Of a stretch of DNA of 64,000 bases, positions 29,563 to 41,300 are shown piece after piece. Source of the stretch: Edaphochlamys debaryana (lineage: Eukaryota; Chlorophyta; Chlorophyceae; Chlamydomonadales); contig JAEHOE010000039.1 in NCBI GenBank assembly GCA_016858145.1, forward strand, positions 558,001 to 622,000, in the 5' to 3' direction. Each line of letters begins with the position of its first letter. The stretch's first letter is position 1. The position numbers were made by a program, and so were the translations under genes. The notes beneath the pieces were generated by a model, which saw only the letters and a list, made by a program, of their open reading frames with translations, did no database searches and was not told the DNA's origin.

Positions 29563-32500
29563 TCACTGCGTGGCCGCCAGCTCCGTCTGCGGCAGGGCCT
29601 CCGCCAGCCCCCCCGCGCCCCCCCACCGCCCCAGCCGCGCCCACATGCCGTGCGACAGCTCCAGCACCGCCAGGCGCCGGAGGGGCTGCGGTTGGAGGGG
29701 GATGGTGGGGATAGTGGGGGGTGGGGGGGTGAGGAGAGGAGCAGAGGGGTGGCAGGGAAGGCGTAGGACAGTCAGTGCACGTGATGATGAAGAGTGCGAG
29801 GTCGAACAGGGGGCACGCGCGAGGGAAGAGTCAGCTCCCGCCCCGTCCCGCACGTCCCCAGCCCCCGTCTCGCGCGGCCCCACCTTGAGCACCTCTGGGT
29901 GCGGGGGCGTGTCCAGTGCGTCCCCCACCGCCCAGCGCAGGCGCCGCAGCCGCGTGAGTCCGGAGGCCACCGCCAGGGAGGAGCTGTGCAGGCAGGAGGG
30001 GCCCTGGGGGGGAGGGAGGGGGGGCGGGGGGGGGGGGCGGGCGTGTGGTGAGGATGGGCCACACGGGGGGTGCAGCGGTCAGACCAAGCGCAGGACGCGG
30101 CCATCCCCGGCGCTGCGCTCTGGACGGGGAACGCACACCGCCCCTCCCCTTCCAGGCCGCCCCGCCCCAGCTCCACACCTCCCCTTCAACGTCTAGCCAC
30201 CCGACCCACCACCTCCCCCTATCTGGTTCCTCCCTTCCCCCCTCCCCTGCCCGCCCGCTTCCCCCTCTCCTCACCGTGGCCACCACCCCCAGCGACGTGA
30301 GGCCGCCGAGCGCCCCCAGCCCCACCGCCTGTGCGTCGCTCAGCCCCGCCACGTCCACCAGGTCCAGGGAAGTCAGCGAGGGGAGCGCCTGGGGGCCCAG
30401 CGCGGCCTGCGGGGCGAGGAGGTATGGTTTGGGGTTACGGGAGGTGTGGAGGGGTGTGCAGGGGGGAAGCGCACAGGTGCAGGGGGAGGGCCGCCTGGCG
30501 TTGTTGCCCGCACACCCGACCATACTGGCCCCAGTGTCTTGTCTGCCCCCGGGAGAGAGGCCGTTGCCCCGGTGCCTGCGCCCCACCCAGACCTTACCTC
30601 CAGATGGTCGCAGCAGCCGAAGCGGCAGCTGTGCAGGCTCAGCCGCTGCAGCCGCCGCAACCGGGCGTGGCCGCAGCAGGACCCGCCAGCACCGCAGCCC
30701 CCGCCCGCGGCCTCGTTCGCCGCCGCTGCCGCGGCACTGGAAGGGCCGTCGCCCGGGCCCGCCGCCTGGCCTGGCGGGGTGACCAGCGCTGCTGCGGCGG
30801 CAGCGCCCAGGGGGGTGCCCACAGGGTGCTGAAGCGGGGGCAGCGCAGCGACGGGAACGCTTCGGCGGCGGTGCGCGGGGCCGCTGGGGGCCTCGGCGAC
30901 GTCGGCGGCGAGGGCGAACTCGGGGGCGGCGTCGGCGGCGGTGGACTTGGCGCGGCGGTGGCGGTGGCGGCGGCCGGCCGGCGGCAGCGGCGGCGGAGCC
31001 AGGGGCGGCCGCCCGGACGGCCCCGCCGCCTCCGCGCGTGCGTGCTGCACCTCTTGCAGCGGCTTGCGAGCCCCGGCCCCGGCCTCGGGCGCCGGCTCCG
31101 CCTCAGCTGCGTCCTTGCCGCACACCCCTGCCTCCTCCTGCTGGCCCTGCTCGCACGGCCCCTGCCGGTCCTGCGGGTGCTGCCCCCGGCCCGCCCCCGC
31201 CTCCGCCTCCTCCTCGGCCTGGGCGCAGGGCAGGTGGATGCCGGCCAGCTCGAGGGAGGTGAGGTGGGGCGGCAGCCAGGCGGCACGCAGGCAGGAGCCG
31301 TCGCGGCAGGCCGGGCCCTGGGGGGGTTGGGGGTCGGGTCGGGGGGCGAGTGTGGAGTTGGTATGGACCCACGCCCCGGGCGAACTGCAAAGGTGGTGAA
31401 GCCGCGGATGGAGTCCATGCCTTTGTGCGGAAGGCTAGACCACCCTGCCGCCTTTCCCAACCAAGCACATGAGCCCCGGGCCCACCTTGACCGCAACCTT
31501 GAGCTCCCGCAGCCCCCCCAGCCCCTGCAGCGCCGCCAGCGCCCCGCTGGCCCCCAGGCGGTAGGCGCTGGCCGAGGCCACGTGCAGGCGGCGCAGTGGG
31601 CCGTGGCGCCAGGCGGCGGCCATGCTGGGGAGCGGACACGAGGGGGGTGGGGGTTGAGAAGAGGGAGGGAGAGGGTGGGGAGGTGGGGAGAGTGGGGAGA
31701 GAGATGTGGGGACGGGGAGTGCTTGGTGCGCTGTGGGCCTGATGGAAGACGCCCCCCCCCCTCGGAGCCGCGCTCTTAGCCCCCCGTGTGTAGCACGTTG
31801 TGGGCGACGTTGGGAGGATGCCGCACGCGCTCGCGCGCTGAGCCCTCCTCGACTGTCCCTGCCTTGTCCGCATGCCCCGCACGCGATCCCCGCCCATGTG
31901 ACCAAGATCACTCACGTGGGGAAATGGTCGTACAGGTCCTTCCCGGCCCCGCCCAGGTCCATCCGGAGCACGTGCAGCCGCCGCCCCAGCGGCCCCGCCA
32001 GCAGCGCGGCCGCCGCCGCCGACACGCCCTCCCCCGCCACCACCGCCGCGGTGGAGGGGCTGCCGCCCGCGCGCGCCAGGGCCGCGGCCGAGGGCTTGGG
32101 CACCCAGGCGCCGAGCGAGAGCTCCGTGAGGGCGGCGAGGTCGGACAGGGCGGACAGCGCGAAGGGGGTCACGCTGCAGTTCCTGCGGTGGGGAAGCGGT
32201 CCCAAAGGGGCAGCGGAGAGTTTGGCAAGGTGGCACACATGTCTTCACACCCTCTTCGGTGCAGCGGATAAGCGGCATCCGCCCTGCCGCTCCTCCTGCC
32301 GTCGCCGCGGACAGTTGTTCTTGCCTAAGCTCCAACCCCGCCGCCCCGGAGGGCCCGCCTTCCCGAGTCTCCCCCGCCCCCAGCCCCCCCACCTCCGCCC
32401 CCACCTGACGTGCAGCGCCGTGAGGCTGCTCCTCAGCCCCAGCGCCAGCAGCTGCGCCTCGCCCTCCAGGTCGCGGTCCACCAGGCGCAGCTCGCAGCGG

Positions 32501-35280
32501 GCCAGGCGCCGCCAGGCGGGCAGGTCCTGGGGGGGGCGGGGGGCCGGGGCGGGGGAGAGAGGGAGAGTTGGAGGGAGGAGAGGGGTGGCAGCCGGGTGAG
32601 TGAGAGCAGAGGATGACGGGGGTTGAGGTCCGGGGGAAAGGGCGAGGCTCAGAGGGGTCGGTGTCCTCAGGCTAAGGCCCATGTGGGTCGGGGTGGGGCC
32701 GTGTAAAGTCCGTGTTTCTTGACGAACTGTACAGCAGGGGAAACGCGCACCCCGCCCCCTGCTGCACGGGTGCTCACGTGTCTGTCGTACACGCGGCCCG
32801 GGCCCTTGATGACGAGGCCCAGGCTGCGCAGCGCGGGCAGCCCGCGCAGCAGGCACCGCACGGTCTCGGCCTTGACCTGGCGGCCCGGGGGTGGGGAGGT
32901 GGCCAGTCGAGCGTGAGTGGGGGAAGAGGGGGAGCAGGGGCCCCCCCGGGGGGCGTGGGTGCTGCTGACCCAAACCCAGGTGCTGCAGACCCCGAACCCG
33001 CTTTCATTGATGCACACGTGGCTCCTTCACGCCCCCCCCGCCGCTCACCGCTGCGCCCGCCAGCCTGAGCTCGGTGAGGCCCGACAGCGCCGTGAGCTCC
33101 CGCAGGGGCCAGGGCGTGCCCGCGGCCGCGTGGGCGAGCGCGTGGCCCCCCGACTCGTCCAGCTCCGCCGCCAGCGGCACACACAGGCGGCGCAGCGAGG
33201 TCATCTGCCGAGGGCCAAAGCATAGAAAGAGCAGGAGCAGAGGGGCAGGGAGGTGAGGTGGGCAGGGGCTTTGTCAAGCTCATCCTGCCGGGCACGCGGT
33301 GCGCTCTCCGCTTGCGTTCGCGCCATGTAGCCCTGGGACCTAGAGACTGCTCCCCCCCAGGGCCGCCCCTCGGCCCAGCCCACCTCGCACAGGGGTTTGA
33401 GGGCGGAGCGGCGCAGCCCCAGGCGGGGCGCTAGGTCGGCGGGCAGGGCCAGGCCGGGGCAGCCGCTGCAGCCGGCGGGGTCCTGCGGGGAGTGAGGGGG
33501 TGGGATTGTGAATTAGGGGGAGGGAGGCGGCGTGAGGGGGCTGGGCCAGAGGTTGCTTGAGCACGGACAACAAGCGCTTGATTCCCCCTCCTTCCTTTCC
33601 CAAACCCTCCCCTGCTACATCTAGGCGCATGGCATGCATGGCCCCCTTGCATGCCCTGCTCGGGCCCCCTCGGCGGCCCGCTCACCAGCTCCTCCTCCGC
33701 ATCCGTGGCTGCAGCTGCTGCGGGCGCGCCGTCCGCGCGGCCCCCGCCCCCCTGCGGTGCGCCCACGCCCACCCCCACCACGAGGGCGGTGAGGCGGGGC
33801 AGCGCGGGGGCCAGGGTGGACAGCACCTCGGTGGACGGGGCGCGGCCGGAGAAGGTGAGCGACTCAAGCGACTGGGGATGTGGGTGGGGTAGGGCGGGAG
33901 GGGTTTGTGGGGACAGAAGAGTGGGAGGGGCGGTAGCCGGCGAGAAGGCGGGCATGTTGCCCCCGCAACCGAGCGCTCCGCCTACCCCGACACAGCCCTG
34001 CGGGTACGCCGCCGGTCCCCGACCCGGTTCCCGCCCATCACCCTCCCTCCCTCCCCCTCTGCAGGCCCCCTCCCCCTATTCATGTCCCCTCCCCTCTGCA
34101 GCCCCCCCCCCACCCCCACCGTGAGCTGCGTCAGGTTGGCGGGGAAGCAGGGCAGCGAGGACCAGAGGCTGCTGCGGGAGCCCTGCGCGGGCGAGAGCGT
34201 GCGGAAGGCCAGGTGCCGCAGCCCGGAGGCGAAGAAGGGCTGGGTGGGGGTGGGGGGGGGGGCACGAGGGGAAGAAGGGAGGTGGGCAGGGGATGGCATG
34301 CAGCCGCCATCGCAGACGGACGGTCGAGACATGTGCCATTCCTGATTCCAAGAGATAGTGAAACTTGGGGCAGGTCCCTCGGGCCGAGATACCGTAGGAG
34401 GCGTAACAGCCGGTACAGCAGCCGCACCTGCGCCCCCATGGCGGTGGTGAGCGCCAGCATCTCCACGGGGGGCAGGCGCTCGCACAAGACGAGTGAGAGC
34501 GAGTCGAGCGCGGGGAAGAGCCGCCGCGCCTGCGCCAGCGCCGAGGCGTCGGCGGGGCGGTCCGTGTCGGCAGCCACGGGGCGTAGGTGGACGAGCAGGT
34601 GGCTCCGGCCTGGGGTGTGTGGGGTGGAGGGTTGGGGGGAGGGGGATGCTGGGACCAGGGGGGGCGGCAGTAGTGGGGGCGGAAGGCATGAGGGAAGGGG
34701 GGAAGCGGACTGAGGCGCGCTGCCGTGCGGAGATCGGGGAGAGAGGTGGCCGGAGTCAGGGGGGTTGGGGGGAATGGGCACGGGGGGTTAGGGGTCACGA
34801 AGGGGTCACTCAAAGTACCTCGCCGATAACTCTCGTCTCTGTGCGCAGCTGATACACGTGGCGCCGGGTGTGCAAGCGCAGGCCCGCTCAGTCCCGAGCG
34901 CTAGCCAGCAGGTGCCCACCTGCCAACAGAGTTTGGCACCAGTCCTTGCAAACGAGACGAGCGTTCATCAAGTCTTCCTGAGTGAGATGTGCACCCAGGT
35001 GTTGCGCGAGGACCTGCGAGGCCCACCGAAACATCCTCAAAGCCGGTAAAGCTCCCGCTTCAGGCGCAGATGCGATCGTCATGCCAACGACATTTAGCGC
35101 GGCAGCTGCGCACTGGATAACGCTTGAGAAGCTCACCTTCGAAAGGGCGGTGTTGCCACAGCGTGAGGCCGCGGCCGACGGAGGCGTTGCCGCCACCGCT
35201 GGTGATGCCGAGGTCGTGAGATGCCCTTCTGCTGTTGCTGCCGAGCTGCGGCGCGCGCGCTTGGGCTCACCCATGTTCAC
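29563..35280 (-). CDS. F-box-like/leucine-rich-repeat protein
   Basis: Fourteen minus-strand exons close in frame to 941 aa: 35280-34920, 34609-34428, 34239-34120, 33871-33686, 33482-33384, 33204-33049, 32876-32778, 32526-32405, 32182-31916, 31624-31486, 31317-30598, 30406-30275, 30003-29884, 29685-29563 (TGA). Residues about 80-120 hold an F-box-like helix set (LTQEDLMNARLVCKDWC). The rest is irregular leucine-rich repeats, for example LRHLAFRTLSP, SLESLTFSG, LTELRLAGA, LRSLGLVIKG, LTALHVR, LTELSLG and LTSLDLVDVAGLSD. The 240-codon exon at 30598-31317 inserts a long Ala/Glu/Pro-rich spacer between repeats. Plant and algal F-box/LRR proteins usually act as substrate receptors of SCF ubiquitin ligases, and I infer the same here. 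A second in-frame Met lies at 35274. The gene starts 604 bases from a divergent neighbour. Confidence 0.82.
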
Positions 35281-35884
35281 GGCTGCGCAGATGTGCTGGA
35301 GCTAGTAAGTGCCAAGTAAGTGCGTATATGGAACGAGAAGCGAGACGAGTATACTAGTGGAGCAAGGGAAGTAAGGGCGGCGCGCTTTGGGCCAGCAGCC
35401 AGCGCAAGCCCAGGTTCAAATGCATAAATCCAGGAGGGCCAAGCCAAGAAGCACGAGCTCACAAAATCTCACCCTTGACGAAGCCCCGACCAAATCACAG
35501 CGACCCATAAACAACGCTGCACGTCTTGGCCTGTCACAGCTGCGAATACCGTTTTGCTGGACGCTTTGGCACCGCGCACAGCACTGCTACCTTGACAAAG
35601 TCTATACTATACCAAGAAAGCTGGGATTGATCTTTTGTGACTGCGCGGGCTTTTGGGGGTCGTCGTAGCGATGCCGCTCGGCGCGGCGGGCTCCCTCAGG
35701 CAAGCGCTGGTGGATCACTATGCGCATGGACAGCATCTTATGCCACACGATCTCAGCGGCGGGCCGCTGGCGGGTGCCGAGCGTTGCGAGAGTTGTAGGC
35801 GTTAAGGATGTCCACATCCCCACACGATCCCCCCGCCCCTTGCCCCCCGTTCGATTCCCCCTCTGTTCCACCCTTCACCCCAGG
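35281..35884. promoter_or_regulatory. Shared upstream region of two divergent genes
   Basis: Only 604 bases separate the start codons of the minus-strand LRR gene and the plus-strand DUF948-like gene, so both promoters and 5' UTRs must fit here. A 5' UTR intron ending at CCCCAG just before the ATG at 35885 is possible. No specific transcription-factor site is claimed. Confidence 0.5.
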
Positions 35885-37759
35885 ATGAGGGCCGCCGGCC
35901 GCGCCGCTGTCCCTCCAGCTAGCCCCCACGCCCGGCCAGCAGCCCGCGTGCTGCCCATGCCTCTCCGGGCAGCCGCAGCCCTCCCTCGCCTCCTCGGCCC
36001 GTCTCCCGCCTCCCCCGCCCGCCGCCTGCCCCCCGCCCCCGCGCTCTCCCCCACCGCCTCCCTCCTCGCCTCCCTCACCGCCTCCGCCTCCGCCGCCTCC
36101 CCCTCCGCCCTCCACCCCGCCATCTCCAACCTCGCCGCGCTGCTGCCCGCCCTGGGCACCTTCGCGCTCTGCCTGGCGGCGGCGGCGCTGCTGCTGGCGG
36201 CGATCCCGGCGGCGGCGGCCATGGCTCGGGCGGCGGCGCGGGCGGAGCGGGTGCTGGCGGTGATGGAGTCGGAGCTGCCCGACACGCTGGCAGCGATGCG
36301 GCTGTCGGGGCTGGAGGTGACGGACTGCATCCAGGTGGGGGACACGGGGTTGGGGCCGTGGGGTTGGGGGGGGCTGGGGAGGGGATGGGGGGGGGGTCGG
36401 GCGGGGTAGGGGCTCCGCACGCGCTATGGAGCTGGCGATGCCGGCGCCATGAGGAATCTGAGATTGGGGGCAGGCGACTCACAGTCCTCCTCCGCCCCAA
36501 CCTGTGCCGGCCTTCCCACCCCTTCGCCCCTCCACCCCCTTCGCCCCTCCATCCAACCACCTCCCCCGCAGGAGCTGGGCGCGCTGGGCGGCGAGCTGAC
36601 CCGCGGCGTGCGCTCCGCCGCCAACCTCGCCACCATGGCGGAGGCGGGGGTGCGGGGGGGCGTGGCAGCGGCCGAGGGGGCGCTGCAGGGGCACGTCAAG
36701 CCCGCGGTGGCGCGGGCGGAGACCGAGGCGCGGAGTGAGCGGCGGTGGCGCGGGGGTGGAGGGGGGAGGACGGGAAGCGGAAGGCACGGGGGCTCCATGA
36801 CCAGGGAGACCAGGGGAGAGGGGCAGGGGAAAGGGACACGGGATATGGGTATGGGAGAGGGGTGGGGTGGGGCAGGCCGTGGGCCCAGGGCTAGCGGTGG
36901 GGCTAGTCATGGAAGGGGAAAGGACGCCGCACTGAGTGAGTGGACCCGAGCTGATCAGTTTGGGCCCGTGCGGTCCCGCGCAGGCGCCGTGGAGGCCCAG
37001 CTCCAGCAGTCGGCCCAGCTGCCGTACAAGCCGGGGCCCCTGGTGGGCCAGGCGGCGGCCAGTGTGACGCTGGCGGTGCGGCGGCTGCGGCTGGCCATGG
37101 CCCTGGGGCAGGTGGCGGCGGGCGTGGTGCAGGTGGGGGGGCGGGGGGGGGCATGGCTGGGGGTGGAGGTGGTGAAGGGGGCGGTGTGTGGGAAAAGGGG
37201 AGGTTTGAGGGGGCATGGTGCGGCCGTGCAGGAGGGATGCGGGACTGGGGTTGAGTACCGGTGGCGTTCAGCCGAGGGCGAAGCACTCGGGAAGGGTGCA
37301 TTGACGGCAACGAGCACTGGCCCCCAACCTCTGCCAACCCTCCCCCGCTTCCCGTCCCCACCGCAGGCCGGCCGCACAGCGCGGGACAACCTGCAGCGAC
37401 AACAACCCGCCACCGCCACCGGGGCCTACGGGGCACCAGGCTACCCCGCCTCTGCCTCCTCCGGCTCCGATGACCCCGCCTCCTCCCTAGACGGCCTCGA
37501 GGGCGGCTCCGCGGCCTCCGCCTCCTCCCCCTCAACAGCCCGAGCTCGGGCCCCAGCAGGGTCTGCCGGGGCCCCAGGCCGGGGGCAGGCCCACACCCCG
37601 GCCTCCTCCTCGTCGCGGGCGGCCTCCGCGCGGGCGGCTGCGGAGGCTGAGGAGCGGGAGCTGCGGCGGCAGTTGGAGGAGCTCAAGGCCCGGGCGGCGG
37701 CGCAGCGGCGGATGTTGGGGGAGCAGGGGCAGGGGCGGGGGAAGGGGGGAAAGCGGTAG
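35885..37759 (+). CDS. Probable plastid DUF948-like single-pass membrane protein
   Basis: Four exons close in frame to 384 aa: 35885-36334, 36572-36734, 36984-37132 and 37367-37759 (TAG). The N-terminal about 80 residues are rich in Ala, Pro, Ser and Arg with few acids, as in algal plastid transit peptides. A hydrophobic segment follows (LGTFALCLAAAALLLAAIPAAA). Next comes a conserved-looking ELPDTLAAMRLSGLEVTDCIQ, then ELGALGGELTRGVRS and further amphipathic helices. This order resembles plant chloroplast proteins of the DUF948 type, whose biochemical role is not established. The C-terminal third is Ala/Ser/Gly-rich and ends in a charged helix (EAEERELRRQLEELKARAAA). The family call is from memory of motif style, so moderate confidence. 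Confidence 0.7.
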
Positions 37760-38367
37760 CGGTGGAAGGGAGGCGGGTGGGGAACGCGGGAGGGAGGGGG
37801 GGCGCGGGTGGGGTGAGGCAGGGCGCGCGGGGTGGAGGGGGGGTGGAGGAGGAGGAGGCGTCTTGCAGGGGCCCGGCGCGCTGAGGTCCAGGGCGTGAGC
37901 AGGTGGCTGCAGGGCGGAGAAGGGGCGGGGGGCCTCACGAGGGGTGGCACAGCGGGCGGGATGCGCTGCTGCTGCCGCGATGCAGCAGCGGTGGGCCCGT
38001 AGATGCTGGGGCGGGGGACGCAGGATGTCGCATGGGTTCCGATGGAGGCCTGGGCGTGGAGTTGACGGCGTCTACACGCCGTCTAGTGAGCTGGCGCGAG
38101 CTGGCGACGCTATGCATGCGGAGGAGTGTGAACGTGGTGAAGGTATTCGGGTCCGTCGGAGTGGAAGCCAACGGTTTGAGACGCGGAGCTGCAGAGGAGG
38201 TGCGAGGAGGTCTGGTAAAGTGCAACGCGTGTCATGGCGCCTGACCGGCACGAAACCCGCTTCCCATCCCCCGTCGTCGTCACCCACATCCCTCAGCTCC
38301 TCACTGCACTGTTCTTCACCCACTTCACCCACAGTGACGCTCGGTCCCCGAGCTGAGCGGCCACAAA
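37760..38367. other. Intergenic region upstream of the dihydroxyacetone kinase gene
   Basis: Holds the 3' UTR of the DUF948-like gene and the presumed promoter of the kinase gene, both on the + strand. No further gene was recognised. Confidence 0.45.
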
Positions 38368-41300
38368 ATGACCAACGCGAAGAAGCTTCTTAATTCGCCC
38401 GAAACCATCGTCACGGACGCGCTGCACGGGCTCTGCCTCACGCACGCGCACCTGCAGCGACTCGATGGCTTCCCTCAGGTGCGGTGCGGCATCTGGGTTT
38501 GACTTCTTGTGGGACGCGCGAGCTCGCGCTTGCAGAGGCTGGCATCCATCGCTGTCGCGAGGCCTGCGCGCGCGTTACGCCTGCTCTCAGACCAGCCAGT
38601 GACTCTTGAAGATACGCAAAATCTGGTGTTTTGGACGGGCAGTGCGCAAAGTGCTCGGCATGCCCTTGAATGCCCATGATCGTTGCCCTCCCTCCCTACC
38701 ATAGATCAAAGTGATCATAAACCGCGACCATGACAAGAGCAAGGTCGCGGTCATCTCGGGTGAGCCCCGGTGCAGACGTCGTCTCCGGACGCATGCCGCA
38801 CGTGCACCGGGCCCCATACAAAACCCCCCCCGCCACCACCACGCACTCCCTTCCACCCCTCCTGCCTGCGCCTCTCCCACCCACCCCTCACACCCTCACC
38901 CCCAGGCGGCGGCAGCGGCCACGAGCCCGCGCACGCCGGCTACGTGGGCGAGGGCATGCTGGCGGCGGCCGTGTGCGGCGACGTGTTCGCGGTGGGTGGG
39001 TCCAACCCGGACCGGGACTCAAGGCTTGCCTTGGCCTTTGGGTCAACCTAATAGGGCCAACAGCTGTGGCTGGGGAGGGGGGAGCCCGGCTGGCGGTCCA
39101 GGGGCCGCGGCGGCACCCGTCCGGACTCCCACCCTTGACGGTATGTTTATTCCATCCCGCCCTCCTCTGGACGCCCCAAGACTCTCCGGCTCCTGGGCCC
39201 TCGACCACATGCTGACTCCACCCCGCCCCCCGCTTCCTGCCCGTGCCCAGTCCCCCTCCACAGAGGCGGTCCTGGCCGCCATTCGCGCGGTGACGGGCCC
39301 CGGGGGCTGCCTGCTGGTGGTCAAGAACTACACGGGTGTGTCGGCGGTTGGGGGTTGGCGGTTGGCGGTTGGGGGTTGGCGGTTGGCAGTTGCGGGGCGG
39401 GGGATGTGGCGAATGAACTGCAGGTAGGGGCGGGGGCTGCCTGCTGGTGGTCAAGAACTACATGGGTGGGGGGGGAGGGGGGAAGGAGGGGAGGGGTAAG
39501 GAGGCGAGGGGGGGGGAGGTTGGAGGGGCTTGGGGCGGTGGCTGCCTGCTGGAGGTATACGGTATAGGGCGCGGAGGCGAAGCGCAGCCTCTCCCCTCCC
39601 TCGACCCCCTCCCCCTCCCTTTCACCCCCTTCTCCACCTCCCCCCCAGGCGACCGCCTCAACTTCGGCCAGGCCGCCGAGCGGGCCCTGTCCGAGGGCCT
39701 CCGCGTGGAGGTGGTGGTGGTGGGGGAGGACACGGCCATAGAGGCCCCCTCGCCGCTCACGGGGCGGCGGGGGCTGGCGGGGACCGTGCTGGTGCACAAG
39801 GTGGGCATTGGAGGGGGGTAGGGGGGGGGGCAGGGAGGGAACGGGATGGGCAGCGGGGAGGGGCAAGGGGCGAGAGGGGGGTTGGTGAGCGGAGAGCGGG
39901 TAGGGGGGTAGGCTCACCAAAGTTACTGGCTTCGCGCCGCCTGACGACGAAACAACCATTCCTGACCACACAACAAACGCTCCTTCCGCCCTCAGGCCGC
40001 CGGCGCTGCTGCCGCCCGCGGCGCCCCCCTGTCTGTGGTGGCCGCCACCGCCCGGCGCGTGTGCGGCTGCATGGGCACCTTGGGGGCGGGTCTGACGGTG
40101 TGCACGCTGCCGGGGAAGGCCACGTCGGACAGGTGGGTGGGTAGGGAGGAGGGAGGGGGGGTTAGGGGGGGGGGGAGAGGGAGTGTTTGTTGCTGAGCGG
40201 GATCGCGCCGACGCCAGGGAGAGAGGGAGCGCAAAAGGGAAAGAAGGTCTGGGTGGGAGGGAGGAGTTACGGAGGTGACAGAGGGTGGTGCTTTTGGTGA
40301 CGCGGCACAGGGGGTGTTGCACTGCGGCAGTCTCCCGTCTCAGAGAGAGCAAAGAGAGGGGACTCACAGACAAACTCCTCCCCTCCCCCCCCCCTTAACC
40401 CCCGAACTACCACTACGTCATCCCCCCCCCTGACAGGCTGGGCCCCGACCAGCTGGAGCTGGGCCTGGGCATCCCCTTCCCCCCTCCCCCCCTCTCACAC
40501 CCTCCCCCCTTACGTCATCCCTCCCCCTGACAGGCTGGGCCCCGACCAGCTGGAGCTGGGCCTGGGCATTCACGGGGAGCCGGGGCGGGCGGTGGAGGCG
40601 CCGCTGCCGCCCGCGGGGGACCTGGTCGGGAGGATGGCGGCGAGGGTGGCGGAGGGCATGGGGCTGAGGCAAGGTGAGGGGGGGGGAGGGGGCGGGGAAG
40701 GGACGGGGGGCGGAGGGCATGGCGCATGGGGCTGAGGCAGGGTGAGGGGGGGAGGGGAAGGTTAAGGAGGGGGCACCTCCCAATGTTTTGGAAGGCGAGG
40801 GGAAAGGGGCCAAAGGCTGGGGGTGGAAGACATCGGAAGCAGCTCTACCCAGCTCTACCCCCTCCCCTCCTTCCCCAACCCCAGGCTCCCCCCGGGTGGT
40901 GCTGCTGGTCAACGGCCTTGGCGGCACTCCCCCCCTGGAGCTGGCACTGGCGGGGGGGGAGGCCATCACGGCGGCGAGGAGGGGGCTGGGGGCGGTGGTG
41001 GACAGGTGGGGCGGGGGGTTCGCACGTGGTGAGGGCGGGGCGGTGGCGAGGGCGGGGAGGGTCACGACCCTATCACTACTGCCCGCCCGCCTCATGGCAT
41101 CTCAACGTCCCGCTCCCCATCCCGCCTCCCCCCTTTTCCACCCTTCTCCCCTCCCTCCCCCCCACCCCCCTAAGGGTGTTCGTGGGCAACTTCATGACCT
41201 CCCTCGACATGGCGGGCGTCTCCCTCACACTTCTGTCGTACAACACGGACGAGGGAGAGGCGGGCGCGGAGTCAGAGGCGGGCGGCGAGGGGGCGCCCGC

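Noticed and set aside
30331..31779. 482-aa open frame on the + strand
   Set aside because: It is antisense to the LRR gene, whose minus-strand exons have splice sites, phase and repeat motifs; GC-rich coding DNA leaves the opposite strand open.
40437..40482. First copy of the [15 protein letters not shown] exon start as the real exon
   Set aside because: It runs into a C-tract instead of the conserved IHGEPG; the second copy at 40534 continues correctly.
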